DNA from: Pseudomonas graminis
GTDB taxonomy: Bacteria > Pseudomonadota > Gammaproteobacteria > Pseudomonadales > Pseudomonadaceae
DNA length: 64,000 nt
NCBI RefSeq assembly: GCF_002093745.1
Contig: NZ_MTSB01000020.1
Span: 33,481-97,480 of the forward strand
Direction of reading: 5' to 3'
Position numbers and translations under genes: made by a program. The notes beneath the pieces are model-generated. The model worked only from the letters and a program-made list of their open reading frames with translations. It was not told the DNA's origin and did no database searches. This document shows positions 55,840 to 64,000 of the stretch, in pieces (within the stretch, counting starts at the first letter, position 1; every line of letters begins with the position of its first letter).

Positions 55840-57066
55840 ATGCGTAAGGATTACCTCGCTTTCTTTACCTCGCTTTTTCTATCGAGGCTGGCGGATCAGA
55901 TCCTGTTGTTTATTGTGCCGCTTGTGGTGTTCCAGACCACCCAGAGCGCTTCATTGGCCGGGCTGGCGTTTTTTGTTGAATCGTTACCGAGGTTTCTCGC
56001 GTTTCCAGTATGCGGTGCCCTGTGCGACAAGTACTCGCCTATCAGAATTCTGCACATCAGTCAGGTGTACCGGGCATTGCTCTGCGTGTTGGCGATGGTG
56101 CTCTACGCACTCTTCGACGGCATCGGATGGCTCGTGGTGCTTTCGGCATTGTGCGGGGTGCTGACGACGCAAGGCATCATGGCGCGCGAAGTGCTCATGC
56201 CGCATATCTTTGAGCACTACAGCTACACCAAAACATTGTCCTATTCCCAGATCGCCGACCAGACGGGACTCGTTCTCGGGCCTCTGGTCGCAGCACTGAT
56301 GCTGGAGGTGTGGGCCTGGCACTGGGTGGTGCTCTGGATCGCCGGATTATTCCTGCTGGCAGACCTGAGCATGTTGGTGTGGCAACGTCTTAGCCGTATG
56401 ACGCTGGAGGTGTTCGAGCAGCATCAGGACATCTGGCTGCAGCCGTTGCGGATTGCATTCGGGCATATCCGTAGCCTGGCGGAATTGAAAAAGATCATCA
56501 CACTGGCGGTAGGGGTCAACCTGATCGTCGGGGTGACCTTGGCGACCTCGGCAGCCATGGTGATCGGCGAGTACAGCGCAGGCAAAGACAACTACGCAGG
56601 GCTGCAGGCGGCGGGGGCGGTGACCACTATCGTGATCCTGTTCTTTCTGGCCCGTGTTGTGCTGCCTCTGCGGGTCCTGGGTGGGGTCGGGTATTCAATG
56701 ATCGCAATCGGGGCATTTATCAGCGCCCTGAGCCCTAACCTGATCGGCTATACGGTGGGGTTTCTGTTGATCGTCGGTTTCGACAAAATGTTTAACGTCT
56801 ACATGCGCACTATCCGGCAGCGGGTGATACCGCAGCAGGACTTCGGCAAGACGGTCGGCGTGATCACGTTGCTTAACAACCTGTCCCAGCCTTTGGCAGG
56901 TTTGCTGGTGGCTTTGCTGGCCGCACCCTTGGGCACCCAGCAGGTCATCCTGATACTGGCCGTGCTGACTTCCCTTCTCGGGGCAGGTGCCATGTGGTGG
57001 TTTGCAAAAGCCCGCGCGCCATTCCCGTCCTCGATGCTTGAGGCTGACCAGAAAGCCGGAAAATGA
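55840..57066 (+). CDS. MFS exporter of the biosynthetic operon
   Basis: A 408-residue, 12-helix major facilitator of the EntS-like/multidrug exporter branch (FTSLFLSRLADQILLFIVPL; LAFPVCGALCDKYSPIRIL as motif A; LGPLVAALMLEVW as an antiporter-type motif C region). As last gene of the operon, 46 nt after the ectC-like gene with its own CAGGAG site, it probably exports the product. A short cytosolic tail ends in EADQKAGK. Confidence 0.85.
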   Translation: MRKDYLAFFTSLFLSRLADQILLFIVPLVVFQTTQSASLAGLAFFVESLPRFLAFPVCGALCDKYSPIRILHISQVYRALLCVLAMVLYALFDGIGWLVVLSALCGVLTTQGIMAREVLMPHIFEHYSYTKTLSYSQIADQTGLVLGPLVAALMLEVWAWHWVVLWIAGLFLLADLSMLVWQRLSRMTLEVFEQHQDIWLQPLRIAFGHIRSLAELKKIITLAVGVNLIVGVTLATSAAMVIGEYSAGKDNYAGLQAAGAVTTIVILFFLARVVLPLRVLGGVGYSMIAIGAFISALSPNLIGYTVGFLLIVGFDKMFNVYMRTIRQRVIPQQDFGKTVGVITLLNNLSQPLAGLLVALLAAPLGTQQVILILAVLTSLLGAGAMWWFAKARAPFPSSMLEADQKAGK

Positions 57067-57188
57067 AAAACGGGGCTGATGTCGCTTCACTGAGTCTGGA
57101 TGGGCCAGGGTTTCTGAGGAAACGTACAGTGCCCATCCATGACGCAACCCGTGCCAAGAGCGCCTTGAAAATGAATCCATTGCTGCAG

Positions 57189-57806
57189 TCAAACATCAGG
57201 GAATCCCCAGTCCTGAAGGGGCGAGAGCTGAGACAGGAATGTTAAGTGTTCGATGGTTTTAACTTTTTGCAGATTTTCTAATTCCATCGGTCCGCCGAGT
57301 GCCAAAGCAGGGACGAAGCCGTACATTTCGTCACTTTTGAGTGGGCCGAGTTTTTCGAGAGCCGGTTTAAATAGATCAGATAAGTCGTTATAGGCAGGAT
57401 TTAATGAGGAGAAAAAAACGTGGGCTCCCAGTTCTAATTTTTCTCCAGTAAAGGGGTTGGAAAAAGAGTAGTAGCGCCCGGCGTAGCTGGAAATGTTAAG
57501 GCAGTGCCCTCCCTTTTCACCCCATACATAAAGTACGCCGAAAGCTCCGCGTGCAATGACGTGGTATTTTTCAGTCTGATTAAGTCCTGTAGTAGGGATC
57601 CAGTGACTGATGATGGATTCGTAGTCTTGAGGGTTTACCGTCCAAAATAATCCATCGGCATATCCAGCCCAGCCGTGTTCAGTCCAATAGCTGAGCAGCT
57701 GATCTGGAAGTTTGTTTTTGTATCGTGCAATGCTCGTCTCAGGCACCTCATAACGATAAATTTCAGGGACGAATTTTTTAAGAAAAAAACTAAAGTGCTC
57801 GTCCAT
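57189..57806 (-). CDS. Tdi1-like immunity protein (GAD-like plus DUF1851)
   Basis: A 205-residue soluble protein: a GAD-like N-terminal half (FLKKFVPEIYRYEVPETSIARYKNKLPDQL in parts: EIYRYEVPETSIARYK, LPDQLLSYWTEHGWAGYADG) and a DUF1851/T6SS Tdi1 C-terminal half (FNPFTGEKLE-like SNPFTGEKLELGAHVFFSS, YGFVPALALGGP). This architecture belongs to immunity proteins that neutralise Tde1-type DNase effectors. It starts 9 nt after the truncated toxin gene on the same strand. AT-rich composition and short codons such as AAA/TTT set it apart from its neighbours, a sign of transfer. Confidence 0.82.
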   Translation of the reverse strand: MDEHFSFFLKKFVPEIYRYEVPETSIARYKNKLPDQLLSYWTEHGWAGYADGLFWTVNPQDYESIISHWIPTTGLNQTEKYHVIARGAFGVLYVWGEKGGHCLNISSYAGRYYSFSNPFTGEKLELGAHVFFSSLNPAYNDLSDLFKPALEKLGPLKSDEMYGFVPALALGGPMELENLQKVKTIEHLTFLSQLSPLQDWGFPDV

Positions 57807-57815
57807 AAATGCTCC

Positions 57816-58469
57816 CTACTTGCATCTTTCAAGTTTAGAATTCATGAGTGTCGCTCCGCGACGTGCTTCAGCCGCATGGCCTTGGGCGATGTGATGTGCG
57901 GCGCGGTCTATAACGTAGGGATCATCGCCGCCACCGAACGGGTTGAGTCCCGGTTCACCACGCGTCCCTTCCCACGCGACTTTGATGCCACGCTTGTAAT
58001 GCTCGGCAATGCGTGGGAGGCCGTCGATGAAAAATTCGGCAATGGAGGCCAGGCCGAGAATGCCAAGAATCCAGGTGCTGAGTTCCAGGCCGGCGGCGGC
58101 ACCCACTGCGGCAGAAGGGACTGCGCCAATTCCAAAGAAACCTGCGCCGACCCCTGCGCCTATCGCGCCCCCGGCGAGCGTGCTGCCCGCGACGATCATG
58201 GCCATCTGGCTAATCACGTCTATCAGGTCGTTGATGATGCTGGCAATATCGATGTCTGCGAAGCGCCGCCCAATCAGCCGCGCCGCTTCCCATTCAGCCC
58301 GGATGAACGCAGTTCTGATCGTGCTGATGCGCCGAAGGTTGAGGCGCAGTGTCGGGACGGGTTCATGGTTGAGGCCGTGCTCGAAGCTGCCCCCACTCTG
58401 ATAGCCCATGCGATGGGTCATGCGTCTTTCTATATCGAACCACGTGGGCAGGATGTTCCATAGCGACAT
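57816..58469 (-). pseudogene. Truncated polymorphic (T6SS-type) toxin, N-terminal region only
   Basis: A 217-residue remnant starting MSLWNILPTWFDIERRMTHR at ATG 58469 (GGGAG seven bases upstream). It has the DUF6861-type N-terminal region of large Pseudomonas effectors: a helical region (RRISTIRTAFIRAEWEAARL), a glycine-rich hydrophobic segment (IVAGSTLAGGAIGAGVGAGF, GIGAVPSAAVGAAAGLEL), then IKVAWEGTRGEPGLNPFGGG. The frame ends soon after DRAAHHIAQGHA with an unrelated tail (EARRGATLMNSKLERCK). No C-terminal toxin domain follows; the immunity gene begins 9 nt later. Full-length relatives continue into a toxin domain, so a deletion is inferred. Confidence 0.72.
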
Positions 58470-58655
58470 TCGGCGTCTCCCTGACGGTCCCGGCTTGCTT
58501 GCAGGGGCACGGTAGAGAGGGCCAATAATGATGTCAAAGCCGCTTGGGTTTTTCTGACAGGTCCTACTTGGTGTTCCTACGCATCGAGTCGTAAAGTCCC
58601 GCATGCTGCCCCCTGAATGCCAACAGGGAACAGCACACGTGACGCTATTTCAGCC

Positions 58656-61600
58656 TTAAAACGCCAACGTTACTCGAGCATTCAGCGTCTGATCGGATGC
58701 GTCGCTGCTCACTTGGCCGTTGTAACTCACCCCGACGCTCAGTGTGTCGCTCAACCCTAAATCAACACCTGCGCCGAGTACCGCTGCGCTGCGTGCGATG
58801 GGTGCGCCGGAGAGTTCGAAGGTGCTGCCGCCGTTGAAGGCTGCTCGGCTTTCCGGTGTGACATCGCCGTAGGCACGACGCCAGCCCAGTGTGGCGTTGG
58901 GTTTGACCGCGACGCTGCCGACACTCAGGCGAGTGGCGGCGCGCAGGCCGAGGGTGCTGAAGGTAATGTGGTTGTCCTGGGATTTGTTTTGCAGGCTGAT
59001 CGCGTTGCTGTTTTCGTCGAAGGCGTCGGTGTCCAGTCGCACATGCGCCAAGTTAGCGAAGGGTTCGAGCTGCGCGTTGCCCATCTCGATGGCGTAGCCC
59101 AATTCGCCGAAGACCTGATTGGTCGCCGCCTTGTAATCCTCTTTGAAGTGCTCGGACGAGCCGGGCAGGTCCAGCGTGCGCTTGGCGGTCAGCTCATGCC
59201 AGGTGCGCACCGCGCCAAGGCGCAAGGCAAGCTGGCCCCACTTGGCTCCGCCGTAGACACCCAGGTGGTAGTTGTCGCTGTCGGTGGAGCCGGAGGCATG
59301 GCGCACGTCGAAACTGCTGTTGCTGAAACCGGCCAGTGCGCCTACACGCCAAGTGTCGTCAAGCGGCACGTCAGCGCCGAACAGCAAGCCGCTGGTGTGC
59401 GTGTCGAGGCCCGAGACGTCGCGGGTGCTTTCGGTTTTGCCGGTGGCGCCGATGGCCTGAGTCCAGACCACACCACGCGACGCATCGCCAGCGAGGGTTT
59501 GTGTGCTGCTGCCAAATGCCTGTGCCGACTGCGCTTGCTGCATGCGGTCGTTCATGGCGTTGCGTACCAGACGGCTGTCTTCGATCAACGCTGACTGAGT
59601 CGAGGCATGCAGTTCGTTGGACAATGCCTTGAACGTCGCTTGGGCGGTCGATGCATCATCCTGTACCACCTGACGCCAAAGCGCGTTGTTTGCGCCGGCG
59701 CTGTCCAGGCCTTGCGCGACGGCTCGGGCGTTGTCGGTGGTCGCCAGGCTTGAGAACGTCTGTGCGTTGCGAGCCAGGGTCAGCCCGACATCGGTCGCGG
59801 TGTAATTCAGGGTCGGGGTGAGGAAGGCGAAGTTGGTTTGCACTGCGGCAAATGCACCACTCACGCCGCCGGCTGCGGAAAGAATCGAGTAGCGGCTCGC
59901 GGCGACCCAGTTACCGCCTTCGACCAGTGACAGTGTGCTGTTATTGATGGTCGCACGGCCGCTGGCGACGATGCGGTCAGCGTTGCCGTTGGCGTCCGAC
60001 TCTACTTGGTACACCGAACCTTGAGCGAGGTTGACGTCGCCGTTTACGTTCAATTGCCCCACCGAGTTGCCCGGTGCAACCACGCCGCCTTGAGCGACGT
60101 TGATGCCGCGAACGGTGCCGTTGCCGCCCAGTGTTGCGCCTTGCTGCACACTGACGATGGAATTGCCCAGGTTGCCGTTTACCGCCAGACGACCCGCTTG
60201 CACAGTGGTTGCACCGGACAGGCTGCTGTTGCCGGTCAGGTTCAGCGAGCCGACACCCCGTTTGATCAAGGCACCGTTGCCCGCCAGCGTGTTGGCCAGG
60301 GTCGCGTTGGTCGACTGATCGACCACCAGCGTGGCGTTGTCGGTAATGGTGCCGCTGCCGAACGCCTGGGCGTGGCCGGTCAGGACGCCACCGTTGATCA
60401 CGGTGCCACCGGAGTAGGTGTTGTTACCGGTCAGCATCAGATTGCCGGTGCCGTTCTTGATCAGCGCGCCGCTGCCGCTGATGTCGTTGCGCCAGGCGTC
60501 GATAGCGTTGTAGCCGCCAAGGCTGGCGTTCATGTTGACCGTGACGTTCGAGTTGAATGCCGCATAGCCGTCGCCTGCCGCGTACAGGTTCAGGCGGCCA
60601 TAACCCCCCGACTGATCGATCACGGCGTAGCCCGACGAAATTTCAGTGGTCGCCAGGATCTCGCGGCGCTGACTGGCGTCCAGGTACGGGAAGCGGGTTT
60701 CCAGCAACACTTCGGCGTTGGTCGGCACCACGGGTGCCAGGTTGGTCGGGCCGACCGGGTCGAAGCCGTAGGTCATGCGCGAGGTGAACAATGCCTTGTC
60801 CTGCGCATGCTGCGAGGTGCGGTCGGTGGCCGGGTCGATGGTCGCCATGCAGGTGTTGACGTCACCGCCGCACTGCGCCGTGAAATAGGCCAGCGCCTGG
60901 GCGCGAGCATCGGCGCGCAACTGGGCGTTGGCCGGGTTCGACAGGTTGTCGATGGCAAAGTAGGTCGCGGTGATACGCCCGCCCATCACGTCGAACGGCG
61001 AGTGCATGCCGGCTTCGATGCGGTTATCGCCGATTTCCGAGGCGCGCAGCATCAACTCGCTGAAGCGCTCGGGAATCGCGTAGGCCAGTGCGTATGAAGA
61101 CAGATACGCCGCGTTGGTGTGACCGCTGGGGAAACCCGAGTCACTGGCCGGTGTAGTGCTTTCGGCCGGGCGCAGTGAAGGCGCAACCACGAATGCCAGA
61201 CTCTGACCGTCCAGGCTCTGGCGCCACGGCCGTGGGTACAGATAGTGGGATTTGGCCGGCGTGGTAGACGCATCGTTGCGCACAGCGCCGACCAGATCCA
61301 CGACTTTGCCCAGCGCGGAAGATGAGCTGCCTGCGCCGTTGCCTTTGTCGTCGTACTTGACGGTTTTGTTGCTGTCATCGAATTGCGTGATGGTCGTGAA
61401 AGCGCCGGCGCCTGCCTTATAGCCATCGCTCAAGGAACCCAGGCCGCTGATGGCGCTGTAGCTCTGGTCGCGACGGTCATCGAAGTAGGCGGCGGTTTCC
61501 TGAGCGACTGTGCGGGAGTTGGCGCGGTCGACCACAATTTGCAGGTTGCGCCTGAGCAGGCTCTGACCCAGTGCGGTCGGTGTGCCGGTATCCCAGGTCG

Positions 61601-61754
61601 CGCCGGTCGTCCACAGGGTATTGAACCCGGAAAGCAGATCAACGCCATTGATCCTGTTGTCACCCGAACGGCTCGCAGCCTGCACCGATACCGCAAGCAA
61701 CGACAGTATCAATGAAGACACCATGACATGGGCAACCTGTTTATTGGATCGCAT
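58656..61754 (-). CDS. Autotransporter with PAP2/class A acid phosphatase passenger
   Basis: A 1032-residue type Va secreted protein. Signal peptide 1-26 (ending VQA). Passenger phosphatase, about 30-370, has the complete PAP2 signature: K168-x6-R175-P176 (KSHYLYPRP), PSGH at 209-212, and R245-x5-H251-x3-D255 (NRIEAGMHSPFD). Next come autotransporter-associated beta-helix repeats (about 440-640: NGTGNLMLTGNNTYSGGTV; GVGSLNLTGNSSLSGATTV) and a C-terminal 12-strand beta-barrel (about 750-1032) ending in Phe (ARVTLAF). It should expose a phosphatase on the cell surface. ATG 61754 is used; the extension to 61889 has no signal peptide. Confidence 0.92.
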   Translation of the reverse strand: MRSNKQVAHVMVSSLILSLLAVSVQAASRSGDNRINGVDLLSGFNTLWTTGATWDTGTPTALGQSLLRRNLQIVVDRANSRTVAQETAAYFDDRRDQSYSAISGLGSLSDGYKAGAGAFTTITQFDDSNKTVKYDDKGNGAGSSSSALGKVVDLVGAVRNDASTTPAKSHYLYPRPWRQSLDGQSLAFVVAPSLRPAESTTPASDSGFPSGHTNAAYLSSYALAYAIPERFSELMLRASEIGDNRIEAGMHSPFDVMGGRITATYFAIDNLSNPANAQLRADARAQALAYFTAQCGGDVNTCMATIDPATDRTSQHAQDKALFTSRMTYGFDPVGPTNLAPVVPTNAEVLLETRFPYLDASQRREILATTEISSGYAVIDQSGGYGRLNLYAAGDGYAAFNSNVTVNMNASLGGYNAIDAWRNDISGSGALIKNGTGNLMLTGNNTYSGGTVINGGVLTGHAQAFGSGTITDNATLVVDQSTNATLANTLAGNGALIKRGVGSLNLTGNSSLSGATTVQAGRLAVNGNLGNSIVSVQQGATLGGNGTVRGINVAQGGVVAPGNSVGQLNVNGDVNLAQGSVYQVESDANGNADRIVASGRATINNSTLSLVEGGNWVAASRYSILSAAGGVSGAFAAVQTNFAFLTPTLNYTATDVGLTLARNAQTFSSLATTDNARAVAQGLDSAGANNALWRQVVQDDASTAQATFKALSNELHASTQSALIEDSRLVRNAMNDRMQQAQSAQAFGSSTQTLAGDASRGVVWTQAIGATGKTESTRDVSGLDTHTSGLLFGADVPLDDTWRVGALAGFSNSSFDVRHASGSTDSDNYHLGVYGGAKWGQLALRLGAVRTWHELTAKRTLDLPGSSEHFKEDYKAATNQVFGELGYAIEMGNAQLEPFANLAHVRLDTDAFDENSNAISLQNKSQDNHITFSTLGLRAATRLSVGSVAVKPNATLGWRRAYGDVTPESRAAFNGGSTFELSGAPIARSAAVLGAGVDLGLSDTLSVGVSYNGQVSSDASDQTLNARVTLAF

Positions 61755-61972
61755 AGCGTACGCCTTCACTCGGTCTGGATGAGGCGCAGACCCTAGCAAG
61801 GCGTTCTTACACTTGGATGTATCTGCCGTGACACATTTGTGCTGGTTGTCGATACAGAGAAAAGGTCTGAAGCATCCAGCGCTATGCATATTCCTTAACG
61901 GTATTTAAATTATTTTTCTTATGCCTATAAAGTTCCCTCTTCAGTCACATCTGTTCTGGAGTCGGAGTTCTC

Positions 61973-62869
61973 ATGCCAGCAGTCTCCCACGTTGCATCGC
62001 CCCCTCGCTTCGCGTCGCAATCGTTTGAAGTGCGTCCGTTCACTGACAAGGTGGGCGCTGAAATCGTCGGGCTTGATCTGTCCAGGCCTCTCGATGATGC
62101 CGATTTCGCTCGCGTGCATCAGGCGCATCTGGATCACCATGTGGTGGTGTTCCGCGACCAGAAGATCACGCCACAACAGCAGATCGATTTCAGCCGGCGT
62201 TTTGGTGTGTTGCAGATCCATGTGCTCAAGCAGTTTCTGCTGGCCAATCACCCCGAGATTTTGATCGTCTCGAACATTGTCGAGAACGATAAGCCGGTGG
62301 GCTTGGGCGATGCCGGTAAGTACTGGCATTCGGACCTGTCGTACAAAGAGCTGCCGAGCCTGGGGTCGATGCTGTACGCCCAGGAACTGCCGAGTGAAGG
62401 CGGCGACACGCTGTTCGCGGACATGCATCAGGCGTGGGACACACTGCCGCAGCATCTGCGCGATGCCGTTGAAGGGCGCTCGGCGGTTCATAGCTACACC
62501 GCGCGTTATGCGGAAGGCCACAACGCTGTCAACTGGCGCCCGACCCTGACCGCCGAGCAACTGGCTCAAGTGGTCGAGGTCAGCCACCCGATTGTGCGCA
62601 CCCACCCTGAAAACGGGCGTAAGGCGCTGTTTGTCAGCGAGGGGTTCACCACTCATATCCTCGGCCTGCCTGAAGATGAAAGCCGCCAGATTCTCAATGA
62701 GATTTACGCCCACAGCGTGAAGCCCGAGCACATCTATCGGCATCAATGGCAGCCCGACGACATGGTGTTCTGGGACAACCGCTCCCTGATTCACCTGGCC
62801 GCCGGTTGCCCGGCCCATCTGCGGCGCAAGCTGCATCGCACGACCATTCAAGGCACTGCGCCGTTTTGA
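61973..62869 (+). CDS. TauD/TfdA-family alpha-ketoglutarate dioxygenase
   Basis: A non-haem iron dioxygenase, 298 residues. Iron ligands are His119 and Asp121 (YWHSDLSY) and the distal His in NRSLIHLAAG (His274); the 2-oxoglutarate arginine lies in HLRRKLHRTTIQG. The family oxidises taurine, alkylsulfonates, 2,4-D and related compounds; which is not clear. An ABC ATPase of the sulfonate/nitrate type follows 16 nt later, suggesting uptake and oxidation of a sulfonate-like or aryl acid compound. ATG 61973 follows CGGAGTTCTC. Divergent from the autotransporter (218-nt gap). Confidence 0.88.
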   Translation: MPAVSHVASPPRFASQSFEVRPFTDKVGAEIVGLDLSRPLDDADFARVHQAHLDHHVVVFRDQKITPQQQIDFSRRFGVLQIHVLKQFLLANHPEILIVSNIVENDKPVGLGDAGKYWHSDLSYKELPSLGSMLYAQELPSEGGDTLFADMHQAWDTLPQHLRDAVEGRSAVHSYTARYAEGHNAVNWRPTLTAEQLAQVVEVSHPIVRTHPENGRKALFVSEGFTTHILGLPEDESRQILNEIYAHSVKPEHIYRHQWQPDDMVFWDNRSLIHLAAGCPAHLRRKLHRTTIQGTAPF

Positions 62870-62885
62870 TTCAGGAGAGCTGTTC

Positions 62886-63767
62886 ATGAATGCTGTCGCG
62901 CAAGGCCACACGGCCAGCACGAGCGACCAATCGCAACCGGTCGTTCAGCACAACGCTGAAGCCTTGCTGCACGTCCGCGGCGTCAGCCTCGAATACCGCA
63001 CACCTGAACGTGTGGTGAGGGCGACGCATCAGGTCAGTTTCGAGGTCGACCCGTCTGATCGTTTTGTGTTGCTTGGCCCGTCTGGTTGCGGCAAATCGAC
63101 CTTGCTGAAAGCGGTGGCAGGGTTCATCCGGCCCAGCGAGGGCGAGATTCGTCTAGCGGGTCATCAGGTGACTGAACCCGGGCCCGACCGCATCGTGGTG
63201 TTTCAGGAATTCGACCAGTTGCCACCGTGGAAAACCGTGATCGAGAACGTCATGTTTCCGCTGCTTGCGTCGCGCACGCTGAAGCGTCCCGAGGCGTTGG
63301 AGCGCGCGCGTTATTACCTTGAAAAAGTCGGCCTCAGCGCGTTTGCCGATGCCTACCCGCACACGTTGTCCGGCGGCATGAAAGCCCGTGTGGCGATTGC
63401 CAGGGCATTGGCCATGCAGCCGAAGATCCTGCTGATGGACGAGCCGTTCGCCGCGCTGGATGCACTGACCCGGCGCAAGATGCAGGAAGAGCTGCTGGAG
63501 CTGTGGGACGAGGTGCGTTTCACGCTGCTGTTCGTCACGCACTCCATCGAAGAAGCGCTGGTGGTGGGCAATCGCATTTTGTTGCTGTCGCCCCATCCGG
63601 GACGTGTGCGCGCGGAAATCAACAGCCACCAATACGACCTGAAAAGCCTTGGTGGCGTCGGCTTCCAGCAAACCGCTCAACGTATTCACCGCCTGTTGTT
63701 TGACGAGGGCGATGCCGGGCAGGTCGAGCAGGACCTGAACTTTCAGGACATCCGGATCGCTTATTGA
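62886..63767 (+). CDS. ABC transporter ATP-binding protein, nitrate/sulfonate/taurine type
   Basis: A 293-residue ATPase: Walker A GPSGCGKST (64-72), Q-loop FQEFDQLPPWKTV, signature LSGGMKARVAIARAL (Lys-Ala for the usual Gln-Arg), Walker B ILLMDEPFAALD, and THSIEEALVVGNRI. It has a 30-residue N-terminal extension. The permease and binding protein normally found with it are not in the window; the gene is followed by a REP element, so the partner genes are either beyond the right edge or elsewhere. Upstream dioxygenase is cotranscribed. Confidence 0.88.
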   Translation: MNAVAQGHTASTSDQSQPVVQHNAEALLHVRGVSLEYRTPERVVRATHQVSFEVDPSDRFVLLGPSGCGKSTLLKAVAGFIRPSEGEIRLAGHQVTEPGPDRIVVFQEFDQLPPWKTVIENVMFPLLASRTLKRPEALERARYYLEKVGLSAFADAYPHTLSGGMKARVAIARALAMQPKILLMDEPFAALDALTRRKMQEELLELWDEVRFTLLFVTHSIEEALVVGNRILLLSPHPGRVRAEINSHQYDLKSLGGVGFQQTAQRIHRLLFDEGDAGQVEQDLNFQDIRIAY

Positions 63768-63807
63768 GTGACTGCATGGCACGAGTTTTTGATTCTGGCC
63801 GAAGGCC

Positions 63808-63947
63808 GTGGGAGCGGACCGGGCGATGCTTCGCTTGTCCGTTCAGACGAGCTTTCTGTGGGAGCGGACTTGTCCGCGAAGACGGTGGTTCAGACGATGC
63901 ATCTTCGGAGAATGTAATGGCCTCTTCGCGGACAAGTCCGCTCCCAC
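63808..63947. repeat. Triple REP array at the right end
   Basis: Three REP arms: GTGGGAGCGGACCGGGCG (63808, degenerate), GTGGGAGCGGACTTGTCCGC (63858) and the inverse TTCGCGGACAAGTCCGCTCC (to 63947). The second and third form a REPIN whose spacer (AAGACGGTGGTTCAGACGATGC...) closely matches the 23130 copy. The degenerate first arm suggests an added, decaying unit. No gene was seen from 63768 to the end. Confidence 0.88.
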
Positions 63948-64000
63948 AAGGGCTTGCTTATAACGCTGAGCGTTCTGCATATCCCGCTCGCGAAGAATAC

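Noticed and set aside
50891..57066. Calling the cluster an ectoine operon
   Set aside because: ectA, ectB and ask_ect are missing, and ligase, methyltransferases and oxygenase have no place in ectoine synthesis.
60006..61097. 363-codon open frame on the plus strand
   Set aside because: Antisense to the autotransporter; Gly/Val/Arg-rich with no ribosome binding site.

Overview
The window is a chromosomal segment of a Pseudomonas, most probably a member of the P. syringae complex. The basis is the GC-rich coding style, the gene order (thrB-znu-metNIQ; hemB-ppk-ppx-trxA-rho-ubiD; glpT; 6S RNA-zapA-pepP-ubiH), the proximal-Pro/GTG-start habits, and repeated intergenic REP pairs of the GTGGGAGCGAAC...GTTCGCTCCCAC type. 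No rRNA, tRNA, CRISPR, integrase or complete insertion sequence was seen.

Layout. 1-9352: 3' end of homoserine kinase, the zinc uptake locus (znuA divergent from zur-znuC-znuB), a lipoprotein, a large-subunit catalase, and the methionine importer metNIQ. 9566-12535: an EamA exporter with an apparent internal deletion, a cox11-sco1 pair without any oxidase subunit genes, and a Pseudomonas hypothetical. 12642-17934: SulP anion transporter with beta-carbonic anhydrase, an SOS-controlled radical SAM protein, elbB and dedA. 18166-31610: hemB, ppk, ppx (convergent and overlapping), trxA, rho, ubiD and an Fe-S flavoreductase; a polar amino-acid ABC transporter with its own GntR-type regulator sits between ppx and trxA. 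31818-45357: chaC, glpT, two TonB-C-like tandem paralogues, quinone reductase, FliL-like and EVE proteins, a 50-residue membrane peptide, ygfA, 6S RNA, zapA and its partner, pepP-ubiH-ubiI and an AraC regulator. 45358-64000 is more accessory: an aldarate/hexuronate-type MFS carrier behind a well-formed operator-promoter, an alpha/beta hydrolase, a stripped-down sigma54-activator-like AAA+ protein, an orphan second metQ, then a six-gene biosynthetic operon (50891-57066), a truncated polymorphic toxin with its immunity gene, a 1032-residue phosphatase-autotransporter fusion, and a TauD-type dioxygenase with an ABC ATPase.

The most unusual locus is the operon at 50891-57066: methyltransferase, AMP-forming ligase, second methyltransferase, acyl-CoA-dehydrogenase-fold oxygenase, an ectoine-synthase (EctC) homologue and an MFS exporter. 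There is no ectA or ectB, and the EctC-like protein keeps the iron site but differs at expected substrate positions. It reads as a dedicated pathway for a small exported metabolite in which an EctC fold performs a ring closure on something other than the ectoine precursor.

Functional links: Zur probably controls the divergent znu genes; carbonic anhydrase supplies bicarbonate next to a SulP carrier; ubiD, ubiH and ubiI serve ubiquinone synthesis; ppk and ppx make and degrade polyphosphate; 6S RNA lies between zapA and ygfA as is usual in gammaproteobacteria.
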